A stretch of DNA of 33,775 bases. Source: WJMT01 sp041686095. GTDB taxonomy: Bacteria; Acidobacteriota; Aminicenantia; Aminicenantales; Aminicenantaceae. This document shows positions 15,144 to 23,351 of the stretch, piece by piece. The position numbers were made by a program, and so were the translations under genes. How positions within the stretch are numbered: the first letter of the stretch is position 1; the number at the start of each line of letters is the position of its first letter. The notes under the pieces were generated by a model. The model worked only from the letters and a program-made list of their open reading frames with translations. It searched no databases and was not told the DNA's origin. Location: assembly GCA_041686095.1 (NCBI GenBank), contig JAWLEN010000018.1, positions 1 through 33,775 of the forward strand, given 5' to 3'.

Positions 15144-16588
15144 TTAAGAAATATAGAACTAAGCTCATCGGTCTTTACGTATTCAGCGACATAGTGGGGA
15201 TTCTCATTTCTTATTTTTATTCTTATGGATTTCGTTTTTATGGATACATTATTCCGGTAAATCCATTGAAAGGGATCCCCCCCATCAAATCGTATATTCT
15301 TATTTTTCCTGTGTTTCTTCTCATTCACATGTCCATATTTTTTCTCCAGGGATTTTACAGAACCCGTCTCAAAAGGACAGGAGTGGAAGATTTTTTCCTG
15401 ATCACTATAAACACGGTTTTTACCATCGTTATTGTGATGGGATTCCTGAATTATCTCAATGCCTATAGTCAGGGACCTGCTCCTTTGTTCCAGATTAATT
15501 TCAAGCTTTCCCATGGTTTTCTGGGAGTTTATTTTATCAGCGTTATATTTGTTCTTTCTTTTTTGAGAAATCAGATATATTATTTCATGAAACGGCGCTA
15601 CGCCCGGGGATTGGATCTACAGAGTATCCTTATTGTGGGTGCTGGCAAGATGGGGGAGACTATTGCACAGAAGCTTTATAAATACAGGGACCTGGGATTT
15701 GAAGTCAAAGGTTTTCTGGATGACGAAAAGAAAAAAGGAGAGGTCATCCCTATAGGAGAGGGAATAGAGGTTTTGGGATCTCTTGAGGACCTAGCCGATG
15801 TGATTAAAGACAAAAATATTTCTGATGTTTATGTGGCTCTTGATTTAAATAACTATCCCAAGATTGTAGAAATATTGGAAGTTGTCAATAAATACGTGGT
15901 CAATGTTCGATTGATACCTGATCTCTTCCAACTGTTGACTCTACAGGCCCGAATAGAAGATTTGGATGGATTTCCTGTGATAAGCATAGATGAACCTCCC
16001 ATGAGAGGGGTGATGCTTTTTGTGAAGAGGAGCATAGATGTCTTCGTGTCATTCATTCTGCTGCTTTTGCTCACTCCTCTATTGATTATCACGGCTGTTA
16101 TAATCAAGTTGGACTCCAAAGGACCTGTGCTGTACCATCAAGAAAGAGTGGGCCTGGATGGGAAGAAATTTGTGATGCATAAGTTCAGGACAATGGTGGT
16201 GGATGCAGAGAAAAAAACTGGACCGGTCATGTGCAAGCCTAACGACCCTAGAGTCACTCGAGTCGGAAAATACTTAAGGAAATTCAGTATTGACGAGCTT
16301 CCTCAGATTATAAATGTTTTGTTGGGGGAGATGAGCCTTATTGGACCCCGGCCAGAGAGACAAATCTTTGTTGAGAAACTCAGAGAAAAAATGCCTAAGT
16401 ACATGTTAAGGCATAAAGTGAAGTCAGGTATAACAGGGTGGGCCCAAGTTCATGGTTTAAGACAGAATACTGATTTTGACAAACGCCTTGAGTATGACTT
16501 TTATTATATCCAAAATTGGTCTTTGTTTCTTGATTTAAAGATATTATGGAAAACCCTTCGCAGAGGATTTATAGACAGAAAAGCCTGA
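15140..16588 (+). CDS. Polyprenyl-phosphate sugar-1-phosphate transferase (WbaP/WcaJ-like initiating enzyme)
   Basis: Integral membrane enzyme that moves a hexose-1-phosphate onto undecaprenyl phosphate and so starts repeat-unit assembly. It has 482 residues. Four N-terminal membrane helices (about 8-30, 52-71, 84-106, 125-142) are followed by a Rossmann/CoA-binding-like domain with VGAGKMGE at 166-173, a further hydrophobic hairpin near 300-322, and the catalytic sugar transferase domain: MHKFRTMVVDAE near 346-357, DELPQIINVLLGEMSLIGPRP near 385-405, VKSGITGWAQVHG and a final LDLKILWKTL. This is the long five-helix subtype. It starts by ATGA overlap. No Wzx flippase or Wzy polymerase is in this window, so the cluster must use proteins encoded elsewhere. 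Confidence 0.94.
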   Translation: MIKKYRTKLIGLYVFSDIVGILISYFYSYGFRFYGYIIPVNPLKGIPPIKSYILIFPVFLLIHMSIFFLQGFYRTRLKRTGVEDFFLITINTVFTIVIVMGFLNYLNAYSQGPAPLFQINFKLSHGFLGVYFISVIFVLSFLRNQIYYFMKRRYARGLDLQSILIVGAGKMGETIAQKLYKYRDLGFEVKGFLDDEKKKGEVIPIGEGIEVLGSLEDLADVIKDKNISDVYVALDLNNYPKIVEILEVVNKYVVNVRLIPDLFQLLTLQARIEDLDGFPVISIDEPPMRGVMLFVKRSIDVFVSFILLLLLTPLLIITAVIIKLDSKGPVLYHQERVGLDGKKFVMHKFRTMVVDAEKKTGPVMCKPNDPRVTRVGKYLRKFSIDELPQIINVLLGEMSLIGPRPERQIFVEKLREKMPKYMLRHKVKSGITGWAQVHGLRQNTDFDKRLEYDFYYIQNWSLFLDLKILWKTLRRGFIDRKA

Positions 16589-16610
16589 AAATATCTTAGA
16601 TTCGATTGGT

Positions 16611-17207
16611 TTATTTTCTCTTATCAGCCTCAGATTTAGATTCATGGAGCCATTTTATTCCGATACAGGTGTATTGGATTCCTGAAATGATAGTGATGAT
16701 TAAAGTAAAGAGAAACAAGGGCAGTAAAAACTTACTTTGCATATGGATCATGTTGAAGAAGAGTACAGACAGAGGCACGGCCATTTGAAAGACTGTGCTT
16801 GTTTTGCCAGTGACAGTGGGAGGGAATTTTTTTCGGCCGATAAGTTTAAAAGCCATCACAGCACCGAGGACTATATATATATCACGGCCTATGACAACAG
16901 CGGTCAGCCAGATTGGTATGCTGTTTGGACTGTTGATCGAGGGAATGGAAAGAACGATAAAAGATATGGTCATGAGGACTTTGTCTCCAATAGGATCGAG
17001 GAGAGCACCGAGATGGGACTTTTGCTTAAAAATTCTCGCTACAGCTCCATCAAAAAAGTCAGTTGAAATAGCGATGATAAAAATAATGAAAGCCTCTCGG
17101 GTTTTTCTGGCTAGGATGAAATACAGAAAAACAGGACTCAAAGCAAGGCGGGACATAGAAATTATATTGGGGATGGTGATGACGGCCTCTTTTTTGTTAT
17201 TTTTCAA
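16611..17207 (-). CDS. pgsA: CDP-alcohol phosphatidyltransferase, probably PgsA
   Basis: Integral membrane enzyme, 198 residues, likely making phosphatidylglycerophosphate from CDP-diacylglycerol and glycerol-3-phosphate. The family signature D-x2-D-G-x2-A-R-x8-G-x3-D-x3-D is complete: Asp50, Asp53, Gly54, Arg58, Gly67, Asp71 and Asp75. TIPNIISMSRLALSPVFLY near 11-29 is the usual first helix of PgsA. Other CDP-alcohol transferases share the signature, so the alcohol is inferred. The start is a TTG one base after the stop of the upstream TPR-SLH gene, so translation is probably coupled. The 3' end faces the exopolysaccharide cluster across 22 bp without a terminator. Confidence 0.88.
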   Translation of the reverse strand: MKNNKKEAVITIPNIISMSRLALSPVFLYFILARKTREAFIIFIIAISTDFFDGAVARIFKQKSHLGALLDPIGDKVLMTISFIVLSIPSINSPNSIPIWLTAVVIGRDIYIVLGAVMAFKLIGRKKFPPTVTGKTSTVFQMAVPLSVLFFNMIHMQSKFLLPLFLFTLIITIISGIQYTCIGIKWLHESKSEADKRK

Positions 17208-17208
17208 G

Positions 17209-18534
17209 CTATTTTATTAGTGAAAGCAGTATATTGAGTGCTTTGATCGCTTCTTGTCCGGAAACTGGTTTTTCAGGATTGAAGTTACTTCCCATGGATG
17301 TATTAAGGATTCCATAAGAAAGAGACATGATAATGGGTCGGTAATAGAAATTATTAGGGGGAACATCGGGGAGCTGTATGGATTGAGGGGGGATTTGTTG
17401 AACCAAAGTGAATCCTTTTTTCTTGAGATAGGTGGTGAGGCGGAAAATCATTTCTGCTAACTCAGCTCGAGTGACTATTTTTTTTGGTTTAAAAGTATGG
17501 TTGGGATAGATTTCAAGAATATCCATAGATGTCAGATCGAGAATATATTCTGAAGCCCAGGAAGTGGAAATGTCTATGATTATGGGAGGTTCTTTGCTTG
17601 TGTCTTCAATGTATTCCTGAAGTTTTATTCCTAAAAGGGCAGCCATGTCTTCTTTAGTTACAGCTTCTCGAGATGGAATAGAGCTGTATTGGCTGGGAAG
17701 CTCAAAAATACCTAATCTGTTTTTCAATTGTTCAATACGTTTGTCTATCTCTTGATCTTCAGGAGTTAACTTTTTAAGTTTTTTATATGCCCCCAGGCTC
17801 TTTTTTAATTCTTCCTCATGGAATAATGCTTCAGCGTAAGATTTGAGGAATTTTGTGTTTTCTGGCTGGTAGGAGAGTAAAGTATCTAGATGGACTAGAG
17901 CCCTTTCATAATTTTTTTGTTCACTGTATATTTCGGCGAGAGCTGTGTGTGCTTTGATAGATTCAGGAGAGTAATAAAGAGTTTTAAGATAAGCTCTTTC
18001 ACTGGCAGACAGATCACCTTGCTTTTTTAGGCTCTCTGCCTGTTGAAGAGCGGCTTCAGTTTTTTCTTTTTTGATTTCCATATATCTTGGTTTTGCCCAA
18101 GTATGTTCCGGTTCATTTTTCAATACTTCTCTATATTCTGTAAAAGCAAGCTCATCCCTTTGGGTTTTATCATAAAGCTGAGCCAGTCCTAAATGGGCGA
18201 TGATCATTTCCGGATTGTTTTCAATAGCTGATTTAAAGTATTGTTCTGCTAATTGATTGTCATTTAGCATGAAATAAGCATAGGCTGTGATGATAGAGTA
18301 AAAAGGATTTTCAGGGCTGAGCTTTGAGATCTGATTTATGGCTCTTCTTCCGTTTCCCTCCTTTATATCACCCCAAGCTTCTTCAATGATTATTCTTTCA
18401 TCCAGGGAAAGTTCAGATATTTTTGTTTGGGGAAGGGTTCCTGTGTATATTTGAGGAGTTGGGATTTGTTCAATCTGACAAGACCACATAAGAATTAGAA
18501 TAAATATAGAAATGAGAATTTTATTTTTCACCAA
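17209..18534 (-). CDS. TPR and S-layer-homology domain lipoprotein
   Basis: Of 441 residues. The N-terminus is a signal sequence (KNKILISIFILILMWSC) ending at a Cys that could be lipidated, although the residues before it (M-W-S) are a poor lipobox. Residues about 50-265 are tetratricopeptide repeats, with motifs such as NPEMIIAHLGLAQLYDKT, EPEHTWAKPRY and QPENTKFLKSYAEALF. Residues about 315-441 hold two SLH-like modules: SMDILEIYPNHTFKPKKIVTRAELAEMI and a second ending NFNPEKPVSGQEAIKAL. SLH domains bind cell-wall polymers, so this protein likely works in the envelope. It overlaps hflX by 7 bp. Function unknown. Confidence 0.82.
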   Translation of the reverse strand: MVKNKILISIFILILMWSCQIEQIPTPQIYTGTLPQTKISELSLDERIIIEEAWGDIKEGNGRRAINQISKLSPENPFYSIITAYAYFMLNDNQLAEQYFKSAIENNPEMIIAHLGLAQLYDKTQRDELAFTEYREVLKNEPEHTWAKPRYMEIKKEKTEAALQQAESLKKQGDLSASERAYLKTLYYSPESIKAHTALAEIYSEQKNYERALVHLDTLLSYQPENTKFLKSYAEALFHEEELKKSLGAYKKLKKLTPEDQEIDKRIEQLKNRLGIFELPSQYSSIPSREAVTKEDMAALLGIKLQEYIEDTSKEPPIIIDISTSWASEYILDLTSMDILEIYPNHTFKPKKIVTRAELAEMIFRLTTYLKKKGFTLVQQIPPQSIQLPDVPPNNFYYRPIIMSLSYGILNTSMGSNFNPEKPVSGQEAIKALNILLSLIK

Positions 18535-19790
18535 TTTTTTTCTCCTTTTTGTATAAAGGGTAAAAAGTTCATCATTTTTTTTGGATCAGCTAATATTTTT
18601 AATAGAAAACTATCACTATTTTCTCTTTTTTTTAACACAATTGACCATTTAGGGAAAGAGTGAATTAAATTTTTTTTTGATTTAGGGATACAGAGATCAA
18701 ATTTTTCAAGGCCTCTGAAAACAGTTGAACTTATTTTTTCCTTTAAGCATTCCATCCCCATTCCCTGTTCAGCAGAAATGTAGACATATTCTGAATGAAG
18801 ATCATTGTTTTTAGCTAAAAGCTCTTCTTTGTTATCCAAAAGGTCGATTTTATTGTATGCTTTTATCACTGGAATATCTTGCACTCCTATTTCCGACAGA
18901 GTTTTTTCAACGGCTTTTATCTGGCTGGAAGTTTGGTTTGAGGTGAGATCGATCACATGGCATATGCAGTCAGCCTCATTCACTTCTTCAAGGGTGGCTT
19001 GGAATGCTGTTTTTAGTTCGACAGGAAGATTTCGTATAAAGCCCACTGTATCGCTTATAAAAAAGAAACTTCCGTCAGAAAGACTCACTCGACGGATGAT
19101 TGGATCAAGGGTGGCAAAAAGTCGGGAGGAAACATATTTTTTCTCATGAGTCAGAAAGTTGAATAAGGTCGATTTACCGGCATTGGTATAACCCACAATG
19201 GAGACCATAGGAATGGGCCCTTTTTTTCGTTTTTTTCTTTGATCCAGACGCTGTTTTTGAATTTTTTTTATATCTTTCTTTATTTTAGATATTCTGTCCT
19301 TTATCCTACGCCGGTCCTCCTCGAGTTTTTTCTCTCCGGGGCCCCTAGTTCCTATACCTCCTCCTAATCGTGACAGGGCTGTTCCTTTACCAGTTAGCCT
19401 GGGAAGCATGTAATTGAGTTGGGCGAGTTCTACTTGAAGTTTGCCTACGTTGCTGTGAGCTCGCTGGGCGAATATATCTAGAATAAGCTGAGTTCTGTCA
19501 ATGACTTTACACTGAATTTTTTCCTCCAGAGCGTTCTGCTGCACAGGAGATAAAATTTGGTCGAATACAATTAAGTCAGCCTCCAAGCTGTCTTTGATTT
19601 CCTTCAGTTCCTCTGCTTTACCCTCTCCAATGAGAAATTTAGGATTTATATTTTGCCTGTATTGATACTCCTTTTTTAAGGTTTTAGCTCCTGCTGCATG
19701 GACAAGTCCCCTCAGTTCTTCTAAAGATTCTTCAGAGGTCTCTTTTTCTTTTTTGTTTGTCGATAAATTGATGATTATTGCTTTTTCCAT
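18528..19790 (-). CDS. hflX: GTPase HflX
   Basis: Ribosome-associated GTPase that splits stalled or heat-damaged 70S ribosomes. It has 420 residues. The N-terminal HflX domain is followed by the glycine-rich linker RLGGGIGTRGPGEKKLEEDRRR (about 141-162), a coiled region, then the G domain: G1 GYTNAGKST at 200-208, G3 DTVGF near 250, G4 NKID near 315, and SAEQG (G5). It overlaps the end of miaA by 16 bp; miaA-hflX linkage is common in bacteria (with hfq in E. coli, absent here). Translation is probably coupled since no ribosome binding site precedes its ATG. Confidence 0.95.
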   Translation of the reverse strand: MEKAIIINLSTNKKEKETSEESLEELRGLVHAAGAKTLKKEYQYRQNINPKFLIGEGKAEELKEIKDSLEADLIVFDQILSPVQQNALEEKIQCKVIDRTQLILDIFAQRAHSNVGKLQVELAQLNYMLPRLTGKGTALSRLGGGIGTRGPGEKKLEEDRRRIKDRISKIKKDIKKIQKQRLDQRKKRKKGPIPMVSIVGYTNAGKSTLFNFLTHEKKYVSSRLFATLDPIIRRVSLSDGSFFFISDTVGFIRNLPVELKTAFQATLEEVNEADCICHVIDLTSNQTSSQIKAVEKTLSEIGVQDIPVIKAYNKIDLLDNKEELLAKNNDLHSEYVYISAEQGMGMECLKEKISSTVFRGLEKFDLCIPKSKKNLIHSFPKWSIVLKKRENSDSFLLKILADPKKMMNFLPFIQKGEKNW

Positions 19791-20713
19791 TTTGCAAGGC
19801 TGTCTGATATATGCTTTTTTATGGAAGGATAATCATAGGGAGAAAACCAGTTGATTCCTTCCATCTTTTTGAACCAGGTGATTTGACGTTTGGCATAATG
19901 ACGAGTGGCTTTTTTTGTGGAATTGATAGCTTCTTCTAAAGTTATTTTATTTTTCAAGTATTCAAGTACGTGTTTGTATCCTATGGCTCTAAAAGGAGGA
20001 AAGCTTTCCTTAATCCCTGATTCTAATAACTCCTGAACTTCTTCAACTATACCTTTTTCAAACATTCTGTCAACCCTGGCTTCGATTCTTTTGTAAAGAG
20101 TTTTTCTATCAATAATAAGTCCTATTTTTATGACATTAAAATCTTTAGTGAATGATCGGGTTTCAAGAAAATGTTTGGATATGGGTTTTTTTGTGGCGCG
20201 GTATACTTCTAAAGCCCTGATTATTCTCAATCGGTCGTTCTTCCCTATTTTATGAAAATAGCCAGGGTCGACTTTTTTAAGTTCATCCCTCAGCTTTTTA
20301 AGCCCGAATTCATTAGCCTCTTTCTCAAGTTGGTTGCGTATAGAGATACGTTTTTGTTTTTCTGGGAATAAGCCTGTTAGGAGAGCTTTAATATAGAGAC
20401 CTGTTCCACCTGTGATGATAGGAAGTTTTTGCTTTTTTTGAATCGATTCAATGGATTTTAGAGAAAAGTTCACAAAATCAGCCGCTGTAAACTGGGTGGA
20501 TGGTTCTATGATACTGATCAGGTGGTGGGGGACACCTTTTCTTTTTTCAGGAGATATTTTATCCGTACCGATGTTAAAGCCTTTATAAACCTGCATAGAG
20601 TCACAGTTTATTATTTCGCCGTTGAAATGGAGGGCAGATTTTAAGGCTGTTTCACTTTTCCCCACACAAGTGGGGCCCATGATAACCAGAAGATTTTTTG
20701 CTTTATAGTCCAA
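19775..20713 (-). CDS. miaA: tRNA dimethylallyltransferase (MiaA)
   Basis: Adds a dimethylallyl group to N6 of A37 in tRNAs that read codons starting with U. It has 312 residues. Motifs: P-loop GPTCVGKSE near 13-21, INCDSMQVYKGFNIGTDK (the catalytic Asp and tRNA-contact Gln), HHLISI, GGTGLYIKALL near 100, and the C-terminal RHYAKRQITWFKK. The start is a TTG at 20711-20713 with no ribosome binding site; it overlaps the end of a possible small membrane-peptide frame, which would supply coupled translation. A TATAAT lies at 20716-20721 on the same strand but too near the start, and with no clear -35. Confidence 0.95.
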   Translation of the reverse strand: MDYKAKNLLVIMGPTCVGKSETALKSALHFNGEIINCDSMQVYKGFNIGTDKISPEKRKGVPHHLISIIEPSTQFTAADFVNFSLKSIESIQKKQKLPIITGGTGLYIKALLTGLFPEKQKRISIRNQLEKEANEFGLKKLRDELKKVDPGYFHKIGKNDRLRIIRALEVYRATKKPISKHFLETRSFTKDFNVIKIGLIIDRKTLYKRIEARVDRMFEKGIVEEVQELLESGIKESFPPFRAIGYKHVLEYLKNKITLEEAINSTKKATRHYAKRQITWFKKMEGINWFSPYDYPSIKKHISDSLAKWKKQ

Positions 20714-20789
20714 TTTTGATTATAAGCAGTATGGCCAGAAAAGTGATAAGGATTAAGAGACCTAGGATTTGATTTTTTTTATATTCCAT
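20703..20789 (-). CDS. Candidate 28-residue single-span membrane peptide
   Basis: A small frame from the ATG at 20787-20789 to the TAA at 20703-20705. It encodes a short charged head (MEYKKNQ) followed by an almost unbroken hydrophobic run of about 20 residues rich in Leu and Ile, ending KIGL. It overlaps the end of the DUF4388 gene by 28 bp and the miaA start by 11 bp, exactly filling the gap between them. AGGA lies close upstream of its ATG (spacing 3-4 nt). An AT-rich strand could give this by chance, so confidence is moderate at best. Confidence 0.4.
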   Translation of the reverse strand: MEYKKNQILGLLILITFLAILLIIKIGL

Positions 20790-21880
20790 TTTCCTATATT
20801 CTTTAAATTTTTCGCCACATTAGATTCATGCTCATCTCCAAGAGTCTTTTTTACGGTTAATAGCTCTGAAACCAATATTTCGTTTAAGGCGCTCAGGAAT
20901 TCCTCTAGTTTGATTTCACCTGGGAGACTGGGATTAGTTGAGGGAGTGGAGTTTATATTTATTGTTCCATCTTGTGAGATATTGATATTCTGGAGCTGGG
21001 GGGGGAGGTTTGTTTTTATGTCTTTAAGGCATTTTTCAAGAACACTCAAGGCAACAGGACCGATTTCTTTTGAGATGTATTTGAATATATAGATGCATTT
21101 TTTGTTGAATGATTCTAGAATATTGTGAAGTTCGACTTGAGATAATTCCTGAGTCATGGAATCTAAAGACCTGTGAGGAGGACCCGTTAATCTCAAGATT
21201 GTGAATAAGTAAAGGATTCTGTTTATTTCATTTCTTCCCATTTGACAAAGTTTATAAAGCTGGCTTATTTTTATTTTGTTCCCGATTATATTGAAAACAT
21301 ATCGTTCATTTGGATTGAGGTCTGCCGTCAGAAAAGATTTATTGGGATAAGTATGAATGGTTTCTTCAGGTGAAGGTATATGAGAATGAATTATATCTGT
21401 GTTTTTCATCTGATATATACCTTTTCGGATGATTTTTAGGGGGGATACAGAAACCAGGGTATCTGAAGTATTGATTTCTTGGGCTGGATCGAAAAAGTAT
21501 TTGGCTTTGGGCCAATCAAAGAGAGGAAGAGTCTCATTTATCAAAAAGATTTCCAGAAGATTCCATAATTCCAAAGAGGAAATGATGTTGAGCTCAGTTA
21601 TGGCCTTTAAGGGAAAAATTTTTTTGGACTTTGCATATTTTTCACACTCTTTTGTATCGGAAGGCTGGAGTTGTTTTTCGTTTTGCAAAAAGGCAAAAAA
21701 ACTTTTGTTGTCAAGATTCAAAGCATTAAAGGCAATATTTCCCTCTGAAAAATGAATTTTTTTCTCAATTTTTTCTTTTTTGATATCGAAACGACCTGTT
21801 CTTTCAGATTTCCAGATTCGGAACAGAAGGTTTGGTAAAGGAGAGTCAGAAAAATTTCCACTAAGCCACACTTTTTCCAT
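20762..21880 (-). CDS. DUF4388-type (PatA N-terminal-like) protein
   Basis: Of 372 residues, cytoplasmic, with no membrane segment. Residues about 6-55 (GNFSDSPLPNLLFRIWKSERTGRFDI and IHFSEGNIAFNALN) match the DUF4388 pattern: a G-x-L-x-PLP-LL opening, a TG-x-L strand, then FxxGxIxxA. DUF4388 occurs in signalling and gliding proteins of delta-type bacteria, but has no fixed biochemical role. Around residues 190-245 a NPNERYVFNIIGNKIKISQL segment resembles a winged-helix part seen in such proteins. The C-terminal 110 residues are unrecognised. The ATG has no ribosome binding site; a possible promoter ends 8 nt before it. Confidence 0.7.
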   Translation of the reverse strand: MEKVWLSGNFSDSPLPNLLFRIWKSERTGRFDIKKEKIEKKIHFSEGNIAFNALNLDNKSFFAFLQNEKQLQPSDTKECEKYAKSKKIFPLKAITELNIISSLELWNLLEIFLINETLPLFDWPKAKYFFDPAQEINTSDTLVSVSPLKIIRKGIYQMKNTDIIHSHIPSPEETIHTYPNKSFLTADLNPNERYVFNIIGNKIKISQLYKLCQMGRNEINRILYLFTILRLTGPPHRSLDSMTQELSQVELHNILESFNKKCIYIFKYISKEIGPVALSVLEKCLKDIKTNLPPQLQNINISQDGTININSTPSTNPSLPGEIKLEEFLSALNEILVSELLTVKKTLGDEHESNVAKNLKNIGKWNIKKIKS

Positions 21881-21888
21881 AAATATAC

Positions 21889-21915
21889 TTTATAAATGAA
21901 TGAAAATTATGTCAA
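21889..21915 (-). promoter_or_regulatory. Possible leaderless promoter of the DUF4388 gene
   Basis: On the minus strand TTGACA (21910-21915) and TATAAA (21889-21894) with a short 15-nt spacer. The -10 ends 8 nt before the ATG at 21880, the same distance as in the two glycosyltransferase promoters, and no ribosome binding site is present. Confidence 0.45.
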
Positions 21916-21931
21916 ACAGATCCTTTAAGGA

Positions 21932-22639
21932 TTATCCCATAAAACTCAAGCTCAGCAGGCCAATGCCAACGTTTAAAAGACTCTTAAGGACCCAGAATCC
22001 ATAAGAGACAAACATGGCTTTTTTGAGATTTATTTTGAATATAGAAGCCAAGCCGTAGCCAAGAACCCAAAAGAGCCATATTTGGAAAAAATCAAACTGG
22101 CTTAATATGATGAATTTCAGGGACAGAGTTTCTAGTTTAGGAAAAAATAAGGCAAGGCTTGTGGTGGAACCCATGACTGATTTACTGGTAAAAATCATAA
22201 TGAGCCTAACACCGGCCCCAAGAATTTTATCAATAAAGTTGGCATGAAGAAAAGCAGAAAATATTTGTGCGTATCTACCTTGGGTGGAAGTCATTCTTCC
22301 TAAAACCATGATCACAGCTGAAGATAAGAGGAAGCCCAACAAGACAACTATGGGAGTCAGCACAAAGGATTGGATGAAGACCTGTAGTTTGGATGGATTC
22401 TGCATCCTGTCGAGCATTCGATTGAATCGCTCTTCTCCGATTCTGTCTTTGAGTTCAATGTTGTTTTTAATAGTATTGATGCTGTCTTGCTGAGAATAGG
22501 GCTGAATAAGATAAGTGAATAAAGCAGCGGCAATAAGTAAAACAATAAGAGTATCTTTCCATGGGGCTTTCTCAGCAATCAATTGGAATGTTTCCTTGGG
22601 ATTAAAGAAAACTCCTTGGAGCCGATTAAAGAAATTCAT
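21932..22639 (-). CDS. YIP1-family integral membrane protein
   Basis: Of 235 residues. It begins MNFFNRLQGVFFNPKETFQLIAEKAPWKDTL, the standard bacterial Yip1-domain opening (an amphipathic FxxPxxTF segment followed by the first helix). About five membrane helices are seen at 30-46, 90-113, 125-150, 185-203 and 207-232. GAGGAG precedes the ATG by 5 nt. It starts 2 nt after the ABC ATPase stop, in the place where an FtsX/MacB-type permease is usually found in such operons. Bacterial YIP1 proteins have no established function. Confidence 0.85.
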   Translation of the reverse strand: MNFFNRLQGVFFNPKETFQLIAEKAPWKDTLIVLLIAAALFTYLIQPYSQQDSINTIKNNIELKDRIGEERFNRMLDRMQNPSKLQVFIQSFVLTPIVVLLGFLLSSAVIMVLGRMTSTQGRYAQIFSAFLHANFIDKILGAGVRLIMIFTSKSVMGSTTSLALFFPKLETLSLKFIILSQFDFFQIWLFWVLGYGLASIFKINLKKAMFVSYGFWVLKSLLNVGIGLLSLSFMG

Positions 22640-22641
22640 AA

Positions 22642-23343
22642 TTAAACTCCTCTTCTTTCCTCTTTTTCTATCATTCCGTCTTTTATGTAAATAATTCTTT
22701 GTGAATGCTTGGCAATGATTGGATCATGGGTCACCATAATAATGGTGTTTCCCTGAGAATGGATCTTCTTGAATAATTTCAAAATTTCTTGTCCTGTCTT
22801 TGAATCGAGATTGCCAGTAGGTTCATCAGCTAAAAGGATGGACGGATTATTCACCAGAGCACGGGCAATGGCGACTCTCTGCCTTTCACCGCCGGAAAGC
22901 TCAGAGGGGCGGTGTTCTTTTCTTTGATAAATTTCCACCATTTTTAAAGCTCTATCTACTTTTTCCATTCTGGATTTTTTGTTTTCTCCTCTGTATATCA
23001 ATGGTAGTTCAACATTATGAAAGGCTGTGGCTCTCGATAGAAGATTAAACACCTGAAAGACAAAACCAATTTCCTGATTTCTGATATAAGCGAGTTCATT
23101 ATCATCCAAAGAGCTGACAAGTTTATGATTTAAATAATATTTTCCTTTGGTGGGAGTATCTAGACACCCCAAAAGATTCATAATGGTTGATTTTCCAGAA
23201 CCTGAAGGTCCCATTATAGAGAGGAATTCATTTTTTTTCACAGAAAAAGTTACTCCACAAAGAGCCCTCACTTCTTGCTTGCCTAATTTATAGATTTTCC
23301 AAAGGTTCTCTGTGGAGATGATGATATTATTGTTTTTTTCCAT
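22642..23343 (-). CDS. ABC transporter ATP-binding protein (MacB/LolD type)
   Basis: Of 233 residues, a stand-alone nucleotide-binding domain. Walker A GPSGSGKST at 45-53, Q-loop FVFQVFNL near 94-101, signature LSGGERQRVAIARAL at 149-163, Walker B ILLADEPTGNLDS at 169-181 and H-loop MVTHD. The LADEPTGNLD form and the length are typical of the LolD/MacB/FtsE group, which partners FtsX-like permeases in lipoprotein, macrolide or peptide export. It lies 8 nt after the adaptor gene. No permease of that kind is encoded nearby. Confidence 0.94.
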   Translation of the reverse strand: MEKNNNIIISTENLWKIYKLGKQEVRALCGVTFSVKKNEFLSIMGPSGSGKSTIMNLLGCLDTPTKGKYYLNHKLVSSLDDNELAYIRNQEIGFVFQVFNLLSRATAFHNVELPLIYRGENKKSRMEKVDRALKMVEIYQRKEHRPSELSGGERQRVAIARALVNNPSILLADEPTGNLDSKTGQEILKLFKKIHSQGNTIIMVTHDPIIAKHSQRIIYIKDGMIEKEERRGV

Positions 23344-23351
23344 CAGAGATT

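Noticed and set aside
16606..17220. Several open plus-strand frames over pgsA.
   Set aside because: They are antisense to a gene with a complete CDP-alcohol transferase signature and show no protein features of their own.
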